A stretch of DNA of 64,000 nt from assembly GCF_900626145.1 (NCBI RefSeq), contig NZ_LR130817.1, positions 1,558,095 to 1,622,094 on the forward strand. Reading direction: 5' to 3'. The position numbers and the translations under genes were made by a program. The stretch comes from Intestinimonas timonensis. Lineage in GTDB: Bacteria > Bacillota > Clostridia > Oscillospirales > Oscillospiraceae. Each line of letters begins with the position of its first letter. Positions within the stretch are counted from its first letter, which is position 1. This document shows positions 15,958-24,476 of the stretch, piece after piece. The notes beneath the pieces are model-generated. The model searched no databases and had not been told where the DNA came from. It saw only the letters and a program-made list of their open reading frames with translations.

Positions 15958-18447
15958 TTATCCCTTGGTCATGTGCTGGGCTGCCGAGCGGAGCATGAGC
16001 CGTTTGGTGCCCACCGAGTCGAAGGCGATCTCGATGAGGGCGTCGCCCCCCATGGGCTGGACCGACAGGACCATACCCTTGCCGAAGGCCTTGTGGGTTA
16101 CGGCATCCCCCTTCTGGAAGGACGGGAGACTGGTGGCGGGCCGGGCGCCGGACACGGGACGGGCCGCGCCGGTTGTCCGGCGGGTCTGGGGCGTGGAAGC
16201 AGTCCGGCCGGTACGGGTCTCCGAGGACCAGGAGGTGCCGTAGCCACCCCGGTTGAAGGTGCGGGGTGCGGGCGCGCTCTGCCACCGTCCAGCGGCGTCG
16301 TCCTCGCTCCGGCTCAGGGGGCTTCGGCCGCTCTTCTCCACAAACTCCTCCGGGATCTCCCCCGTGAACCGGGAGGGCCGGTTGGCGCTGGTGCGGCCAA
16401 AGAGCATCCGCTGGGCGGCGCAGGTCATGTAGAGCCGTTCCTTGGCCCGGGTCATGGCCACGTAGCACAGCCGCCGCTCCTCTTCCATCTCCTCGTCGTC
16501 GCCGATGGCCCGGGCGCCGGGGAAGATGCCCTCTTCCACGCCCACCACGAAGACCACCGGGAACTCCAGGCCCTTGGCCGAGTGCATGGTCATCATGACC
16601 ACACAGTCCTCGTTGGGGTCGTGGTTGTCCAGGTCGGTATAGAGGGCGATCTCATCCAGGAAGCCGGAGAGGGAGGGCTCCCCCTCGGCGTTTTCCAGAT
16701 AGTTGTTGATGGAGGTGAGGAGCTCCCGGACGTTCTCCAACCGGGTGCGGTCCTCCACCGTATTCTTGGCCTCCAGGGCCACGGCATAGCCCGTCCGGGC
16801 CAGGACCTCCTCGTAGAAATCGGGGAGGGACAGCTCCCCGGAGAGCTTCCGCAGGCCGTCCATCAGGTCGGTGAACTGGGCCAGCTTGGCCGCCGCTTTG
16901 CTGAGGTCGGGGTAAGCTCTGGCATGCTTCACCACATCCCACAGGCTCTTTCCCTCCTGGGCGGCAATGGCTTGGGCGGTGTCCACCGTCTTCTGGCCGA
17001 TGCCCCGGGCGGGGACGTTGATGATGCGGGCCAGGCGCAGATCGTCGGCGGGGTTGTTGAGGGCGCAGAGGTAGGCCAGCATGTCCTTGACCTCCGCCCG
17101 GTCGAAAAAGCGGATGCCGCCGATGATGCGGTAGGGCACGCCGTTGCGCTTGAAGGCCTGCTCGATCTGGTTGGACTGGGCATTCATCCGGTAGAGGACG
17201 GCGTTGTCCCGCCAGGCCCGACCCTGGCTGTACCCGGCCAGGATCTGGGCGGCCACGTACTGGGCCTCGTCACTCTCGTTCATGGCGGTGTAGAGGTGGA
17301 GTTTATCCCCCTTCTCATGGCGGGTCCACAGCTCCTTGCCCTTCCGGCCCTGGTTATGGCGGATCACGGCGTTAGAGGCCTCCAGTATGTTGCCGGTGGA
17401 GCGGTAGTTCTCCTCCAGGCGGATGACCCGGGCCCCTTTGTACTGGTTCTCAAAGGACAGGATGTTCTCGATGGTGGCCCCCCGGAACCGGTAGATGGAC
17501 TGGTCGTCGTCGCCCACCACGCAGATATTCTCCCACCGGCCCGCCAGCAGGGCGGAGAGCCGGTACTGGAGCTGGTTGGTATCCTGATACTCGTCGATGA
17601 GTACATAGCGGAATTTTCTCTGGTAATAATCCCGAACGTCATCATATTCCTGGAGCAGACGGACGGTATCCAGGATGAGGTCGTCGAAATCCAGGGCGTT
17701 GGCCTCCCGGAGCCGGCGCTCGTATTCCACATAAACCTTGGCCATGCGGGTGAGGCGGTAGTCCCCCTGCTTCTCGCACCGGGCCAGATAGTCGGGGCCG
17801 GAGAGCATCTCATCCTTGGCCTTGGAGATCTCGGAAAGGATGGACCGGGGCGGGAAGGACTTGTCGTCCATGTTGAAGTCCTTCAGGATGTCCTTGACCA
17901 CCCGCTCGGTGTCGGCGGAGTCGTAGATGGTAAAGGACTTGTCAAAGCCCAGCCGGTCGATGTCCCGGCGGAGGATCCGCACACAGGCGGAGTGGAAGGT
18001 GGAGGCCCAGATGTCGTTGGCGTCAGGCCCCAGCATCTTCTCCAGCCGGGCCTTCAGCTCCCCGGCGGCCTTGTTGGTGAAGGTGATGGCGATGATGGAC
18101 CAGGGCACGGCGGGGTCCAGGCGGCACAGCCGCTCCGCCTCCTCCCGGCCCTCGTCCACCGGGTGGGCGGCATAGGCCTCCAGGAAGAGGAGGTCATCCT
18201 CGGTAACCCACTCGGGCACCTCGTCGGAGTCGCTGCCACGGCCATACTTCATCAGGTTGGCTACCCGGTTGATGAGCACGGTGGTCTTGCCGCTGCCCGC
18301 ACCGGCCAGTACCAGCAGAGGTCCCTCGGTACTCAGCACCGCCTGGCGCTGCTGGGGATTTAGGTTCTGGAATTCCCCGGCGATAACGGCCCGGCGGGCC
18401 TTGCAGAATCTCAGTTGTTGCGCATTATCCAGCATAGGTTCACCCAT
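15958..18447 (-). CDS. pcrA: ATP-dependent DNA helicase PcrA/UvrD
   Basis: An 829-residue SF1A helicase. Q motif and Walker A: LNPQQRQAVLSTEGPLLVLA then GAGSGKTT at 49-56. Walker B: LIDEYQDTNQLQYRL. Motif III: VVGDDDQSIYRFRGA. Motif IV-VI: LEENYRST, TMHSAKGLEFPVVFVVG and YVAMTRAKERLYM. A C-terminal Tudor-like RNA-polymerase-binding module (THKAFGKGMVLSVQPM) is present as in Gram-positive PcrA. It acts in repair and replisome clearance. The start may be 12 bases downstream (MLDNAQQL), since both ATGs have only weak ribosome sites. Confidence 0.95.
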   Translation of the reverse strand: MGEPMLDNAQQLRFCKARRAVIAGEFQNLNPQQRQAVLSTEGPLLVLAGAGSGKTTVLINRVANLMKYGRGSDSDEVPEWVTEDDLLFLEAYAAHPVDEGREEAERLCRLDPAVPWSIIAITFTNKAAGELKARLEKMLGPDANDIWASTFHSACVRILRRDIDRLGFDKSFTIYDSADTERVVKDILKDFNMDDKSFPPRSILSEISKAKDEMLSGPDYLARCEKQGDYRLTRMAKVYVEYERRLREANALDFDDLILDTVRLLQEYDDVRDYYQRKFRYVLIDEYQDTNQLQYRLSALLAGRWENICVVGDDDQSIYRFRGATIENILSFENQYKGARVIRLEENYRSTGNILEASNAVIRHNQGRKGKELWTRHEKGDKLHLYTAMNESDEAQYVAAQILAGYSQGRAWRDNAVLYRMNAQSNQIEQAFKRNGVPYRIIGGIRFFDRAEVKDMLAYLCALNNPADDLRLARIINVPARGIGQKTVDTAQAIAAQEGKSLWDVVKHARAYPDLSKAAAKLAQFTDLMDGLRKLSGELSLPDFYEEVLARTGYAVALEAKNTVEDRTRLENVRELLTSINNYLENAEGEPSLSGFLDEIALYTDLDNHDPNEDCVVMMTMHSAKGLEFPVVFVVGVEEGIFPGARAIGDDEEMEEERRLCYVAMTRAKERLYMTCAAQRMLFGRTSANRPSRFTGEIPEEFVEKSGRSPLSRSEDDAAGRWQSAPAPRTFNRGGYGTSWSSETRTGRTASTPQTRRTTGAARPVSGARPATSLPSFQKGDAVTHKAFGKGMVLSVQPMGGDALIEIAFDSVGTKRLMLRSAAQHMTKG

Positions 18448-18544
18448 TTTCTCGTTACAGTAATATTGTATCTGATTTCCAGCTCCAGGTCACACGCAGA
18501 AATCGCATGGCTGCCCTTCCAAAATGGAATATCCTCCGGCACAA

Positions 18545-18575
18545 ATACGCCGCGCCATAAGGCGCGGCGTATGTG
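18545..18575 (-). terminator. Hairpin terminating the ispE unit
   Basis: ATACGCCGCGCC pairs with GGCGCGGCGTAT 5 bases after the ispE stop on the minus strand. Only a weak T tract (TTTGTG) follows, so efficiency is uncertain. Confidence 0.6.
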
Positions 18576-18578
18576 CTG

Positions 18579-19439
18579 TTATACCGTTTCTGTGAGGAAG
18601 GTGTCCCGGTAGGTCTGCTTCAGTTCCTCCCAGGCGCTCCGGGCCCGGTCCGGGTCATCGAAGAGGCCGAAGACGGTGGGGCCGGTACCGCTCATATTGG
18701 CGCCCAAGGCGCCGTGCTGCACCAGCACCGACCGGATGTTCCGGACCTCGGCCTGCTGCCGTGGGGGCAGTACGTCCTCAAAGACATTGTACATCCGCCG
18801 GGCCACGCCCCCCAGGTCGCCTGCCGCCAGGGCAGTGAGGACCCCGTCGGTATCGGGGCGGCATTTGAGCCGCACCCCGTCCACCGCCCGAAAGAGCTCC
18901 GGGGTGGAGATGGAGAAGGCGGGCTTACAGATGACCACATGGCACCGGGGCAGAGCGGGCAGCGGGGTGAGGACCTCTCCCCTGCCCTCGGCCAGGGCGG
19001 TGCCGCCCAGGACGCAGTAGGGCACGTCGGAGCCCACCGCCTCCCCGATTTTTGCCAGTGCCAGGGGCTCACAGCCCGCCCCCAGCATCCCGTTCAGAGC
19101 CCGCAGCACGGCGGCGGCATCGGAGGAGCCGCCACCCATACCGGCGCAGACGGGGATGTGCTTTTCGATGGCGATGGCTACGCCCCCCAAGTCCCGGCCC
19201 GTCTGGGCCTGGAAGGCCAAAGCGGCAGAGGCGGCCAGATTTTTCTCGTTGTTGGGCAGAAAGCTCAGGTCGGTGCGGACCTTCAGGTCCTCCCCCGTGC
19301 CCGTCTCCACCGTGAGGGTGTCCGAGAGGGCCACCGACTGCATGACCATCTTCAGATCGTGGTAGCCGTCGGGCCGCTTACCCAGCACGTCCAGGGTCAG
19401 ATTCAGTTTGGCCCGGGCCAGCACCGTCTCCTTTGGCAT
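18579..19439 (-). CDS. ispE: 4-(cytidine 5'-diphospho)-2-C-methyl-D-erythritol kinase
   Basis: A 286-residue GHMP kinase of the MEP isoprenoid pathway, phosphorylating CDP-methylerythritol. The N-terminal KLNLTLDVLGKRPDGYHDLK carries the substrate-binding Lys and the Asp-Gly-Tyr-His family motif. The ATP loop is PVCAGMGGGSSDAAAVL, and the C-terminal motif is ANMSGTGPTVFGLF. It is the last gene of a leftward run behind the DUF1015, thrH and aminotransferase genes. Confidence 0.93.
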   Translation of the reverse strand: MPKETVLARAKLNLTLDVLGKRPDGYHDLKMVMQSVALSDTLTVETGTGEDLKVRTDLSFLPNNEKNLAASAALAFQAQTGRDLGGVAIAIEKHIPVCAGMGGGSSDAAAVLRALNGMLGAGCEPLALAKIGEAVGSDVPYCVLGGTALAEGRGEVLTPLPALPRCHVVICKPAFSISTPELFRAVDGVRLKCRPDTDGVLTALAAGDLGGVARRMYNVFEDVLPPRQQAEVRNIRSVLVQHGALGANMSGTGPTVFGLFDDPDRARSAWEELKQTYRDTFLTETV

Positions 19440-19476
19440 GGCCGGTCACGTCCTTTCTCCGGCCCTTGCCGGGCCT

Positions 19477-20754
19477 TTATCGGATCTTCCGCCCCTCCAG
19501 GTAGAAGCGCTTGTCCTGGGCCTCCCCCATGGAGAAGGTCTTGCGGGGCAGGGCGCCGTCGTGGAGGACGGTGGGGAAGAGCTCCTCCTTGCCCATGGCG
19601 GGCAGCAGGAAGGCCAGGTTCCCCGGCTGGTCGGCCAGGGAGCGGGCCACGTCGGCGCCATGTATGTAGTCGATGCGCCCCTTGTGGATGGAGAGCCACC
19701 GGTCCAGGAAGGTCTGGAGGGTGGCCACCGGCAGGGCGGTGTCCGGGTGGGGCACGGTGATGGCGCCCGCCCCCTGTTCCCAGACGTAGCGGAGGACATG
19801 TCCCTCCTCCCCCACGCCCTCATAGGCGCCGGGATGGGCGTTCTTCAGGTCCTCCAGCAGCTCGGCGGCATTCACGCCGAAGAGGACCCGGTGTATGGGC
19901 TCAAACTCCAGGGTGGGGTCGTGGAGGTTGACCAGCTCCACCAGGGCGTACCGGGCGGGCAGGTCCGCCCACTGCTCCGGGGAGAGCCGGGCCTTCTGCC
20001 GCTCGTAGCAGGCCTTGGCAGTGGCCAGAGAGTGGTTGCCGTCCCCCACGGCAAAGAGGAGGACGTCTCCGGCGCCGTACCGGTCATGGAAAGCGGCAGG
20101 GTCGGCCAAAGCCTTCAGGGCCTGGGCCACCCGCCCCTTCTCCTCCTCGTCCAGCAGCCAGCCCCGCAGGTGGCCGGAGTGCTCCATGAGCTCGAAGTCA
20201 TAGCACTTCTCCATCCGGTCCTTGGCGGAGGTGAGGGGTTCAATGACGGTGGCCTGCGGGTCGTCGGTGAGGAGCATCACGTGGGGCAGCTCCACCGAGG
20301 CGTTCTTCCGCACCGCCACCCGGGGCGGGATGCGGCTGAGGATGGTACCCTCGGTGCAGCGGATAGAGGTGGTGGCTCCCGCCTCATAGTCGTATTCCTC
20401 CAGGTCCACCATACCCACCAGGCCCTTGCGGACCTTTCCCGACTCCAGGGTGCGCTCCACGTAGATGAGGGCGTTGGGGCAGGTGCGGAAGATCCCCTCC
20501 CGGAGATAGCGGCTCATGGTGTTGGTCACATCCATGATATCGGTCTCCACATTGGGGCCATCCAGAGAGCTCTCCGGCAGGATGAGGTGGAGGGCAGAGG
20601 GGGCGTTGCCCACGAACCGCTCCACCCGCTGCCAGTACTCCGGCTGGGACGTATATTGGTCGCAGGCCACCACCGCCCAGCGGGTGAGGTCGCAGTTCTT
20701 GGGCAGCAGGATATCAGCCGGCCCGAAGGGCAGGCCCTGGAATCGCTCGTCCAT
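19477..20754 (-). CDS. DUF1015-family protein
   Basis: A 425-residue DUF1015 protein, by the N-terminal LPKNCDLTRWAVVACDQYTS and later DVLLFAVGDGNHSLATAKA, with HDPTLEFEPIHRVLFGV and the C-terminal IHGAD. The family is widespread in anaerobes, often beside serine-pathway genes, and has been suggested to bind nucleotide or act as a kinase; the role is not settled. Here it sits 41 bases after the phosphoserine/homoserine phosphatase-like thrH. The ATG at 20754 is chosen from family length; a long upstream extension in this frame is spurious. Confidence 0.85.
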   Translation of the reverse strand: MDERFQGLPFGPADILLPKNCDLTRWAVVACDQYTSQPEYWQRVERFVGNAPSALHLILPESSLDGPNVETDIMDVTNTMSRYLREGIFRTCPNALIYVERTLESGKVRKGLVGMVDLEEYDYEAGATTSIRCTEGTILSRIPPRVAVRKNASVELPHVMLLTDDPQATVIEPLTSAKDRMEKCYDFELMEHSGHLRGWLLDEEEKGRVAQALKALADPAAFHDRYGAGDVLLFAVGDGNHSLATAKACYERQKARLSPEQWADLPARYALVELVNLHDPTLEFEPIHRVLFGVNAAELLEDLKNAHPGAYEGVGEEGHVLRYVWEQGAGAITVPHPDTALPVATLQTFLDRWLSIHKGRIDYIHGADVARSLADQPGNLAFLLPAMGKEELFPTVLHDGALPRKTFSMGEAQDKRFYLEGRKIR

Positions 20755-20795
20755 GGCGGATCGCCTCTCTTTTTTGATTTCCGGGTCTTCGCCCG

Positions 20796-21395
20796 TCAAA
20801 GGGCGGCCTTGATGGCGCGCAGCAGGTCGCCGAACTCCTCGTAGGCGGGCAGTTCGGGGTGGTCGGCCTTGATCTGCTCCGTGCTCTTGAAGAGGAAGCC
20901 GGCCTTGCTGGCCTGGATCATCCCCAGGTCGTTGAAGCTGTCCCCGGAGGCGATGGTCTCGAAGCCGATGGACTGGAGGGCCTTTACCGTGGTGAGCTTG
21001 GACTTCTCGCAGCGCATGCGGAAGCCGGTGATGGTGCCGTCGGGCGCCACCTCCAGGCTGTTGCAGAAGAGGGTGGGCCACCCCAGCTTCTTCATTAGGG
21101 GCTGGGCAAACTGCTCAAAGGTATCGCTGAGGATGATGACCTGGGTGACGGAGCGCAGCTCGTCCAGGAACTCCTTCGCTCCGGGCAGAGGGTCGATCTT
21201 GGCGATGACCGCCTGGATCTCCTTCAGACCCAGACCGTGCTCCTTCAGGATGTTCAGGCGGAAGTCCATCAGCTTGTTGTAGTCGGGTTCGTCCCGGGTG
21301 GTGCGCTTGAGCTCCGGGATGCCGCTGGCCTCCGCAAAGGCGATCCAGATCTCCGGGACCAGGACCCCTTCCATGTCCAGACAGACGATGTTCAT
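20796..21395 (-). CDS. thrH: ThrH-type phosphoserine phosphatase / homoserine phosphotransferase
   Basis: A 199-residue HAD protein of the ThrH branch. Motif I is CLDMEGVLVPE, with the Asp-Met-Glu form specific to ThrH rather than the DxDGT of SerB; motif II is IILSDTF, motif III Lys in CEKSKLTTV and motif IV SGDSFNDLGMI. Pseudomonas ThrH dephosphorylates phosphoserine and can move phosphate to homoserine. With the adjacent aminotransferase and DUF1015 genes it may complete phosphorylated serine synthesis, an inference from context. Confidence 0.88.
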   Translation of the reverse strand: MNIVCLDMEGVLVPEIWIAFAEASGIPELKRTTRDEPDYNKLMDFRLNILKEHGLGLKEIQAVIAKIDPLPGAKEFLDELRSVTQVIILSDTFEQFAQPLMKKLGWPTLFCNSLEVAPDGTITGFRMRCEKSKLTTVKALQSIGFETIASGDSFNDLGMIQASKAGFLFKSTEQIKADHPELPAYEEFGDLLRAIKAAL

Positions 21396-21425
21396 AAAGC
21401 ACCTCCTCTTCGTGTGACGGGCAGG

Positions 21426-22616
21426 TCAGCCCTGCTCCCGATCCTGCTTCTTCTTCAGGTTGGTGAGGAAATTGTCCATACGGGTGAGGGCTTCGGCAAT
21501 GTCCTTCATGCTGGTAGCATAGCAGCAGCGGACGAAGCCCTCGCCGCCGGGACCAAAGGCGTTGCCGGCGATGACGGCCACCTTCTCCTCCATGAGGAAC
21601 CGCTCACAGAACTCCTCGGAGGAAAGGCCGCTGCTCCGGATATCGGGGAAAACATAAAAGGCGCCTCTGGGCTCGAAGCAGGGCAGGCCGATGCGGCGCA
21701 GGCCCTCCACCAGATACCGGCGGCGGCCATCGTACTCGTCCCGCATCTTCTCGATGTCGGCGTCACCATTGCGCATGGCCTCGATGGCGGCGTACTGGCT
21801 GGTGGTGGGGGCAGACATGATGCCGAACTGGTGGAGCTTGAGCATCTGCTGGACGAGGGGGGCGGGCCCGCACAGGTAACCCATGCGCCAGCCCGTCATG
21901 GCGTGGCTCTTGGAGAAGCCGTTGACCACGATGGTCCGCTCGTACATGTCGGGAATATTGGCGATGGAGACATGGTGCTGGCCGTAGGTGAGCTCAGCGT
22001 AGATCTCGTCGGAGACCACCATGATGTCGGTACCCCGCAGGACCTCGGCAATGGCCTCCAGATCCTCCCGGCCCATAACACCGCCGGTGGGGTTGTTGGG
22101 GAAGGGCAGCACCAGGACCTTAGTCTTGGGGGTGATAGCCGCCTGGAGCTCCTCAGGGGTGAGGCAGAACTCGTTCTCCGCCTTGGTCTCCACATAGACC
22201 GGGGTTCCACCGGCCATATTGGCCAGGGGGCCATAGCAGACGAAGGAGGGCACGGGCACGATGACCTCGTCCCCGGGATTCACCATGCACCGGAGGGCCA
22301 GGTCGATGGCCTCGCTGCCGCCCACGGTGACGATGATCTGGCTGGCAAAGTCGTACTTGAGCTGGAAGCGGCGCTCCAGGTAGGAAGCGATCTCCCGGCG
22401 CAGCTCGGCCATGCCGGCGTTGGAGGTGTACTTGGTAAAGCCCTTCTCCAGGGAGTAGATACCGGCGTCCCGGATGTGCCAGGGGGTGACAAAGTCAGGC
22501 TCACCAATGCCCAGGGAGATGGCATCCTTCATCTCCTCCAGGATGTCGAAGAACTTCCGGATACCGGAGGGCTGCACGTTCTTGATCCGGTCGGACAGGA
22601 TGGTATCGTAATTCAT
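21426..22616 (-). CDS. PLP-dependent class I/II aminotransferase
   Basis: A 396-residue fold-type I aminotransferase. The PLP lysine is in VNGFSKSHAMTGWRMGYLCG, the PLP-phosphate and ring contacts are in VTVGGSEAIDLALRC and LVLPFPNNPTGGVMGREDL, with VVSDEIYAEL and the C-terminal arginine in FVRCCYA. It is closest to aspartate/aromatic or alanine-type enzymes, and exact specificity is open. Its start overlaps the stop of an Lrp/AsnC regulator (ATGA), so the two are translationally coupled and the regulator probably controls this gene. Confidence 0.88.
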   Translation of the reverse strand: MNYDTILSDRIKNVQPSGIRKFFDILEEMKDAISLGIGEPDFVTPWHIRDAGIYSLEKGFTKYTSNAGMAELRREIASYLERRFQLKYDFASQIIVTVGGSEAIDLALRCMVNPGDEVIVPVPSFVCYGPLANMAGGTPVYVETKAENEFCLTPEELQAAITPKTKVLVLPFPNNPTGGVMGREDLEAIAEVLRGTDIMVVSDEIYAELTYGQHHVSIANIPDMYERTIVVNGFSKSHAMTGWRMGYLCGPAPLVQQMLKLHQFGIMSAPTTSQYAAIEAMRNGDADIEKMRDEYDGRRRYLVEGLRRIGLPCFEPRGAFYVFPDIRSSGLSSEEFCERFLMEEKVAVIAGNAFGPGGEGFVRCCYATSMKDIAEALTRMDNFLTNLKKKQDREQG

Positions 22617-23101
22617 GTGAAGATCAGCTCCCTCTCCTGCTCTTCACGCTTTTCGAAGATCAGGTGTTTTTCCTTGTACTTCTTGAGGATGAAGTGGGTG
22701 GCGGTGCCGGTGACATCCTCCAGGGTGGCCAGACGCTGTCCCACGAATTCGGCCACCTCCCGCAGGGTGCGGCCGGAGATGATAACGGTCAGGTCGAAGG
22801 CGCCCGACATCAGATAGACGCTCTCCACCTCATCATACTGGTAGATCCGCTCGGCCACCCGGTCGAAGCCCTCACCCCGCTGGGGGGTCACCTTGACCTC
22901 GATGAGGGCGGTGACGCTCTCCCGGTCGGTGCGGTCCCAGTCCACAATGGCCTTGTAGCCCAGGACGATCTTCTTCTCCTCGTACTCCTTGATGGCGGCG
23001 TTGACTTCTTCCACGGTCATATCGGCCATAGAGGCCAGCTGCTCCCGGGTCAGGGTGCAGTCGTTCTCCAGAAGGCGCAGCAGCTTTGTATCCACGCTCA
23101 T
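22613..23101 (-). CDS. Lrp/AsnC-family regulator
   Basis: A 162-residue Lrp-type regulator with an N-terminal HTH (LLENDCTLTREQLASMADMT; recognition helix VEEVNAAIKEYEEKKIVLGY) and a C-terminal RAM/AsnC ligand domain from about residue 65 (VTALIEVKVTPQRGEGFDRV, then VYLMSGAFDLTVIISG). It most likely senses an amino acid and regulates its own operon, which starts with the overlapping aminotransferase gene. A -10 TATAAT lies on the minus strand at 23137-23142 with a weak -35 (TTGCCC). Confidence 0.9.
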   Translation of the reverse strand: MSVDTKLLRLLENDCTLTREQLASMADMTVEEVNAAIKEYEEKKIVLGYKAIVDWDRTDRESVTALIEVKVTPQRGEGFDRVAERIYQYDEVESVYLMSGAFDLTVIISGRTLREVAEFVGQRLATLEDVTGTATHFILKKYKEKHLIFEKREEQERELIFT

Positions 23102-23186
23102 TCCTCCTTTGAGATTCTTTTTGGATAATTAAATGTATTATAGCACGCTTCAAAACCAAAGGGCAACCCTGGTTTTGTTCCCGCCC

Positions 23187-23215
23187 TTGACTTTCACAAA
23201 ATTAAAGTTTATAAT
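23187..23215 (+). promoter_or_regulatory. Promoter of the DUF2089 gene
   Basis: TTGACT (23187-23192) and perfect TATAAT (23210-23215) with 17-base spacing in an AT-rich stretch, 36-42 bases before the coding start. Confidence 0.8.
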
Positions 23216-23250
23216 CAATATAATTAAAAATAAAATTTTAAAAGGAGTGA

Positions 23251-23565
23251 ATGATATTGATCTCGGTAGTACCTGAGTGGATGGCGGAGCTGGAGGAGGA
23301 GGACATGGCCTTCATCCGGCGCTTCCTCCTGGCCTCCGGTTCCCTCAAAGAGGTGGCCGGAGAGTACGGGGTGAGCTACCCCACCGTCCGGCTGCGGCTG
23401 GACCGGCTCATTCAGAAGATCCGTCTGACCGATGACCGGGCAGCCGACCCCTATGTGGCCCTCATCAAACGTCTGGCCGTCAATGAGAAGATCGACTTTG
23501 ATGCTGCCAAGCTCCTCATCAGCGAATATCGAAAGACAAAGGAGGGTGCCCAATGGTCCCAATGA
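23251..23565 (+). CDS. DUF2089-like small HTH protein
   Basis: A protein of about 100 residues matching the C-terminal DUF2089 segment: EEEDMAFIRRFLLASGSLKE, then an HTH VAGEYGVSYPTVRLRLDRLI. The N-terminal zinc ribbon found in longer family members is absent. The ATG at 23251 lies only 3 bases after AAGGAG, so the TTG at 23257, with better spacing, may be the true start. It overlaps the next gene by 13 bases, suggesting that it regulates that membrane protein, a pairing common for this family. Confidence 0.7.
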   Translation: MILISVVPEWMAELEEEDMAFIRRFLLASGSLKEVAGEYGVSYPTVRLRLDRLIQKIRLTDDRAADPYVALIKRLAVNEKIDFDAAKLLISEYRKTKEGAQWSQ

Positions 23566-23861
23566 GTACGATGAACGCCGCAAACATGCTGAACACCCTG
23601 CTCATGTTCCTTCCCATACTCTGTCTCTCCTACGCCATCCCAACCGCCCTTCTGTGCGTTTTAGAGTACTTTCTGGCCAAGCTGGAAACTCCCTGGCCCG
23701 GACGGGTACTGCCCATTCTGTCGGTGGTCAACTCTATATGCTGGGTGCTGGTCGTGCTGATCAACATGGTGGGTCCAGCCTCTCCCGCCCTTTTCCTGAT
23801 CCCCCTGGCCGTGCTGGTGGTCTTCAATATCCCTAATATGGCGCTACAAGATCGTAGATAA
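23553..23861 (+). CDS. Small membrane protein, 3' end altered by an IS fragment
   Basis: A 102-residue protein with two or three hydrophobic spans (LLMFLPILCLSYAIPTALLC, ILSVVNSICWVLVVLINMV and ALFLIPLAVLVVFNI). The start at 23553 follows GGAGGG and overlaps the DUF2089 gene. The last residues (NMALQDRR) are encoded by sequence that, read on the minus strand, belongs to an IS1182 transposase fragment, so the original C-terminus was probably lost at about 23833. No family recognised. Confidence 0.6.
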   Translation: MVPMSTMNAANMLNTLLMFLPILCLSYAIPTALLCVLEYFLAKLETPWPGRVLPILSVVNSICWVLVVLINMVGPASPALFLIPLAVLVVFNIPNMALQDRR

Positions 23862-23970
23862 AGTCAAATGAAACCATCTGATTGATTTTCCGAAGTAAGT
23901 GATCGCGTGGAATTAATTCTGCTATATCCAGAATCACCATACTCTTCTGACCGCTTTGCCGTCCCATCAT
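23833..23970 (-). pseudogene. IS1182-family transposase, N-terminal fragment
   Basis: On the minus strand an ATG after AGGGAGGGATGGAGC opens a 45-codon frame reading MMGRQSGQKSMVILDIAELI, then PRDHLLRKINQMVSFDFIYD. This is the conserved N-terminus of IS1182 transposases (DHLLRKIN...FSFIYD). The homology ends at the join with the rightward membrane-protein gene, where a stop appears. Roughly nine-tenths of the transposase is missing. Confidence 0.75.
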
Positions 23971-24027
23971 GCTCCATCCCTCCCTTATTTTAATTATACC
24001 ATGGGAATGGGGTGTTTGGGACTTTTG

Positions 24028-24363
24028 TCAACAGGTCCATAAACCGCCATAAATTAACGATCCCGTTCTCTTCCGAAGAACAGTTAAGGGCCAGATACAC
24101 CGCATCTGGCCCTTAATCAGGTCTAAGTTAATGCCATTGCCCACCCGGATCAGGTTTTTATTTTTGATGGCGTTGATCTCCACCAGCGCGTCCACAGTGG
24201 TTTTGTGTTCGCTGGCAATTTTGGAAAGGGTGTCGCCGGCTTTTACAGTGTGGATGGTCTGGCTTCCCGTTGTAGTTCCGCCGGACGCTCCGCCCATTTT
24301 CTTGGCAATAGCAGCAAAGTCCGGGCAGATAAACCCGCGAATATACTTCCCGTTGATCGCCAT
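24028..24363 (-). pseudogene. LysM-domain protein fragment (phage endolysin-like)
   Basis: The frame from ATG 24363 gives MAINGKYIRGFICPDFAAIA, a Gly/Thr linker and a complete LysM peptidoglycan-binding domain (HTVKAGDTLSKIASEHKTTV ... NLIRVGNGINLD). LysM proteins of this layout usually end at INLD; here the frame runs on for about 30 unlikely residues through a hairpin (24089-24117), which suggests a one-base indel at the natural stop. It is the last gene of a small leftward block of phage-like genes. Confidence 0.55.
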
Positions 24364-24374
24364 GGTGCGCTTGC

Positions 24375-24464
24375 CTACTTGATGAACCGCGTCCCGCCCC
24401 GCATGGGCGGGAGGTTGTCCACATATTTCTGAACAAGTGTGTATAACTTTGTTTTGTTTGCCAT
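24375..24464 (-). CDS. 29-residue phage-like small protein
   Basis: A short frame, MANKTKLYTLVQKYVDNLPP then MRGGTRFIK, lies between the 122-residue hypothetical gene and the LysM gene on the same strand. Its size, position and composition resemble tiny proteins found near lysis modules of Clostridial phages, but the ribosome site is weak, so this is a tentative call. Confidence 0.35.
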   Translation of the reverse strand: MANKTKLYTLVQKYVDNLPPMRGGTRFIK

Positions 24465-24476
24465 CAGCCGCAACAT

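Noticed and set aside
15919..18363. An 814-codon open frame antisense to pcrA
   Set aside because: It is a by-product of GC-rich codon use opposite a conserved helicase. Composition is low-complexity Gly/Val/His/Asp with no domain, and it runs through the pcrA terminator.
20755..21081. Long N-terminal extension of the DUF1015 gene
   Set aside because: It overlaps thrH in another frame and is Arg/His/Gly-rich; the family start is at 20754.
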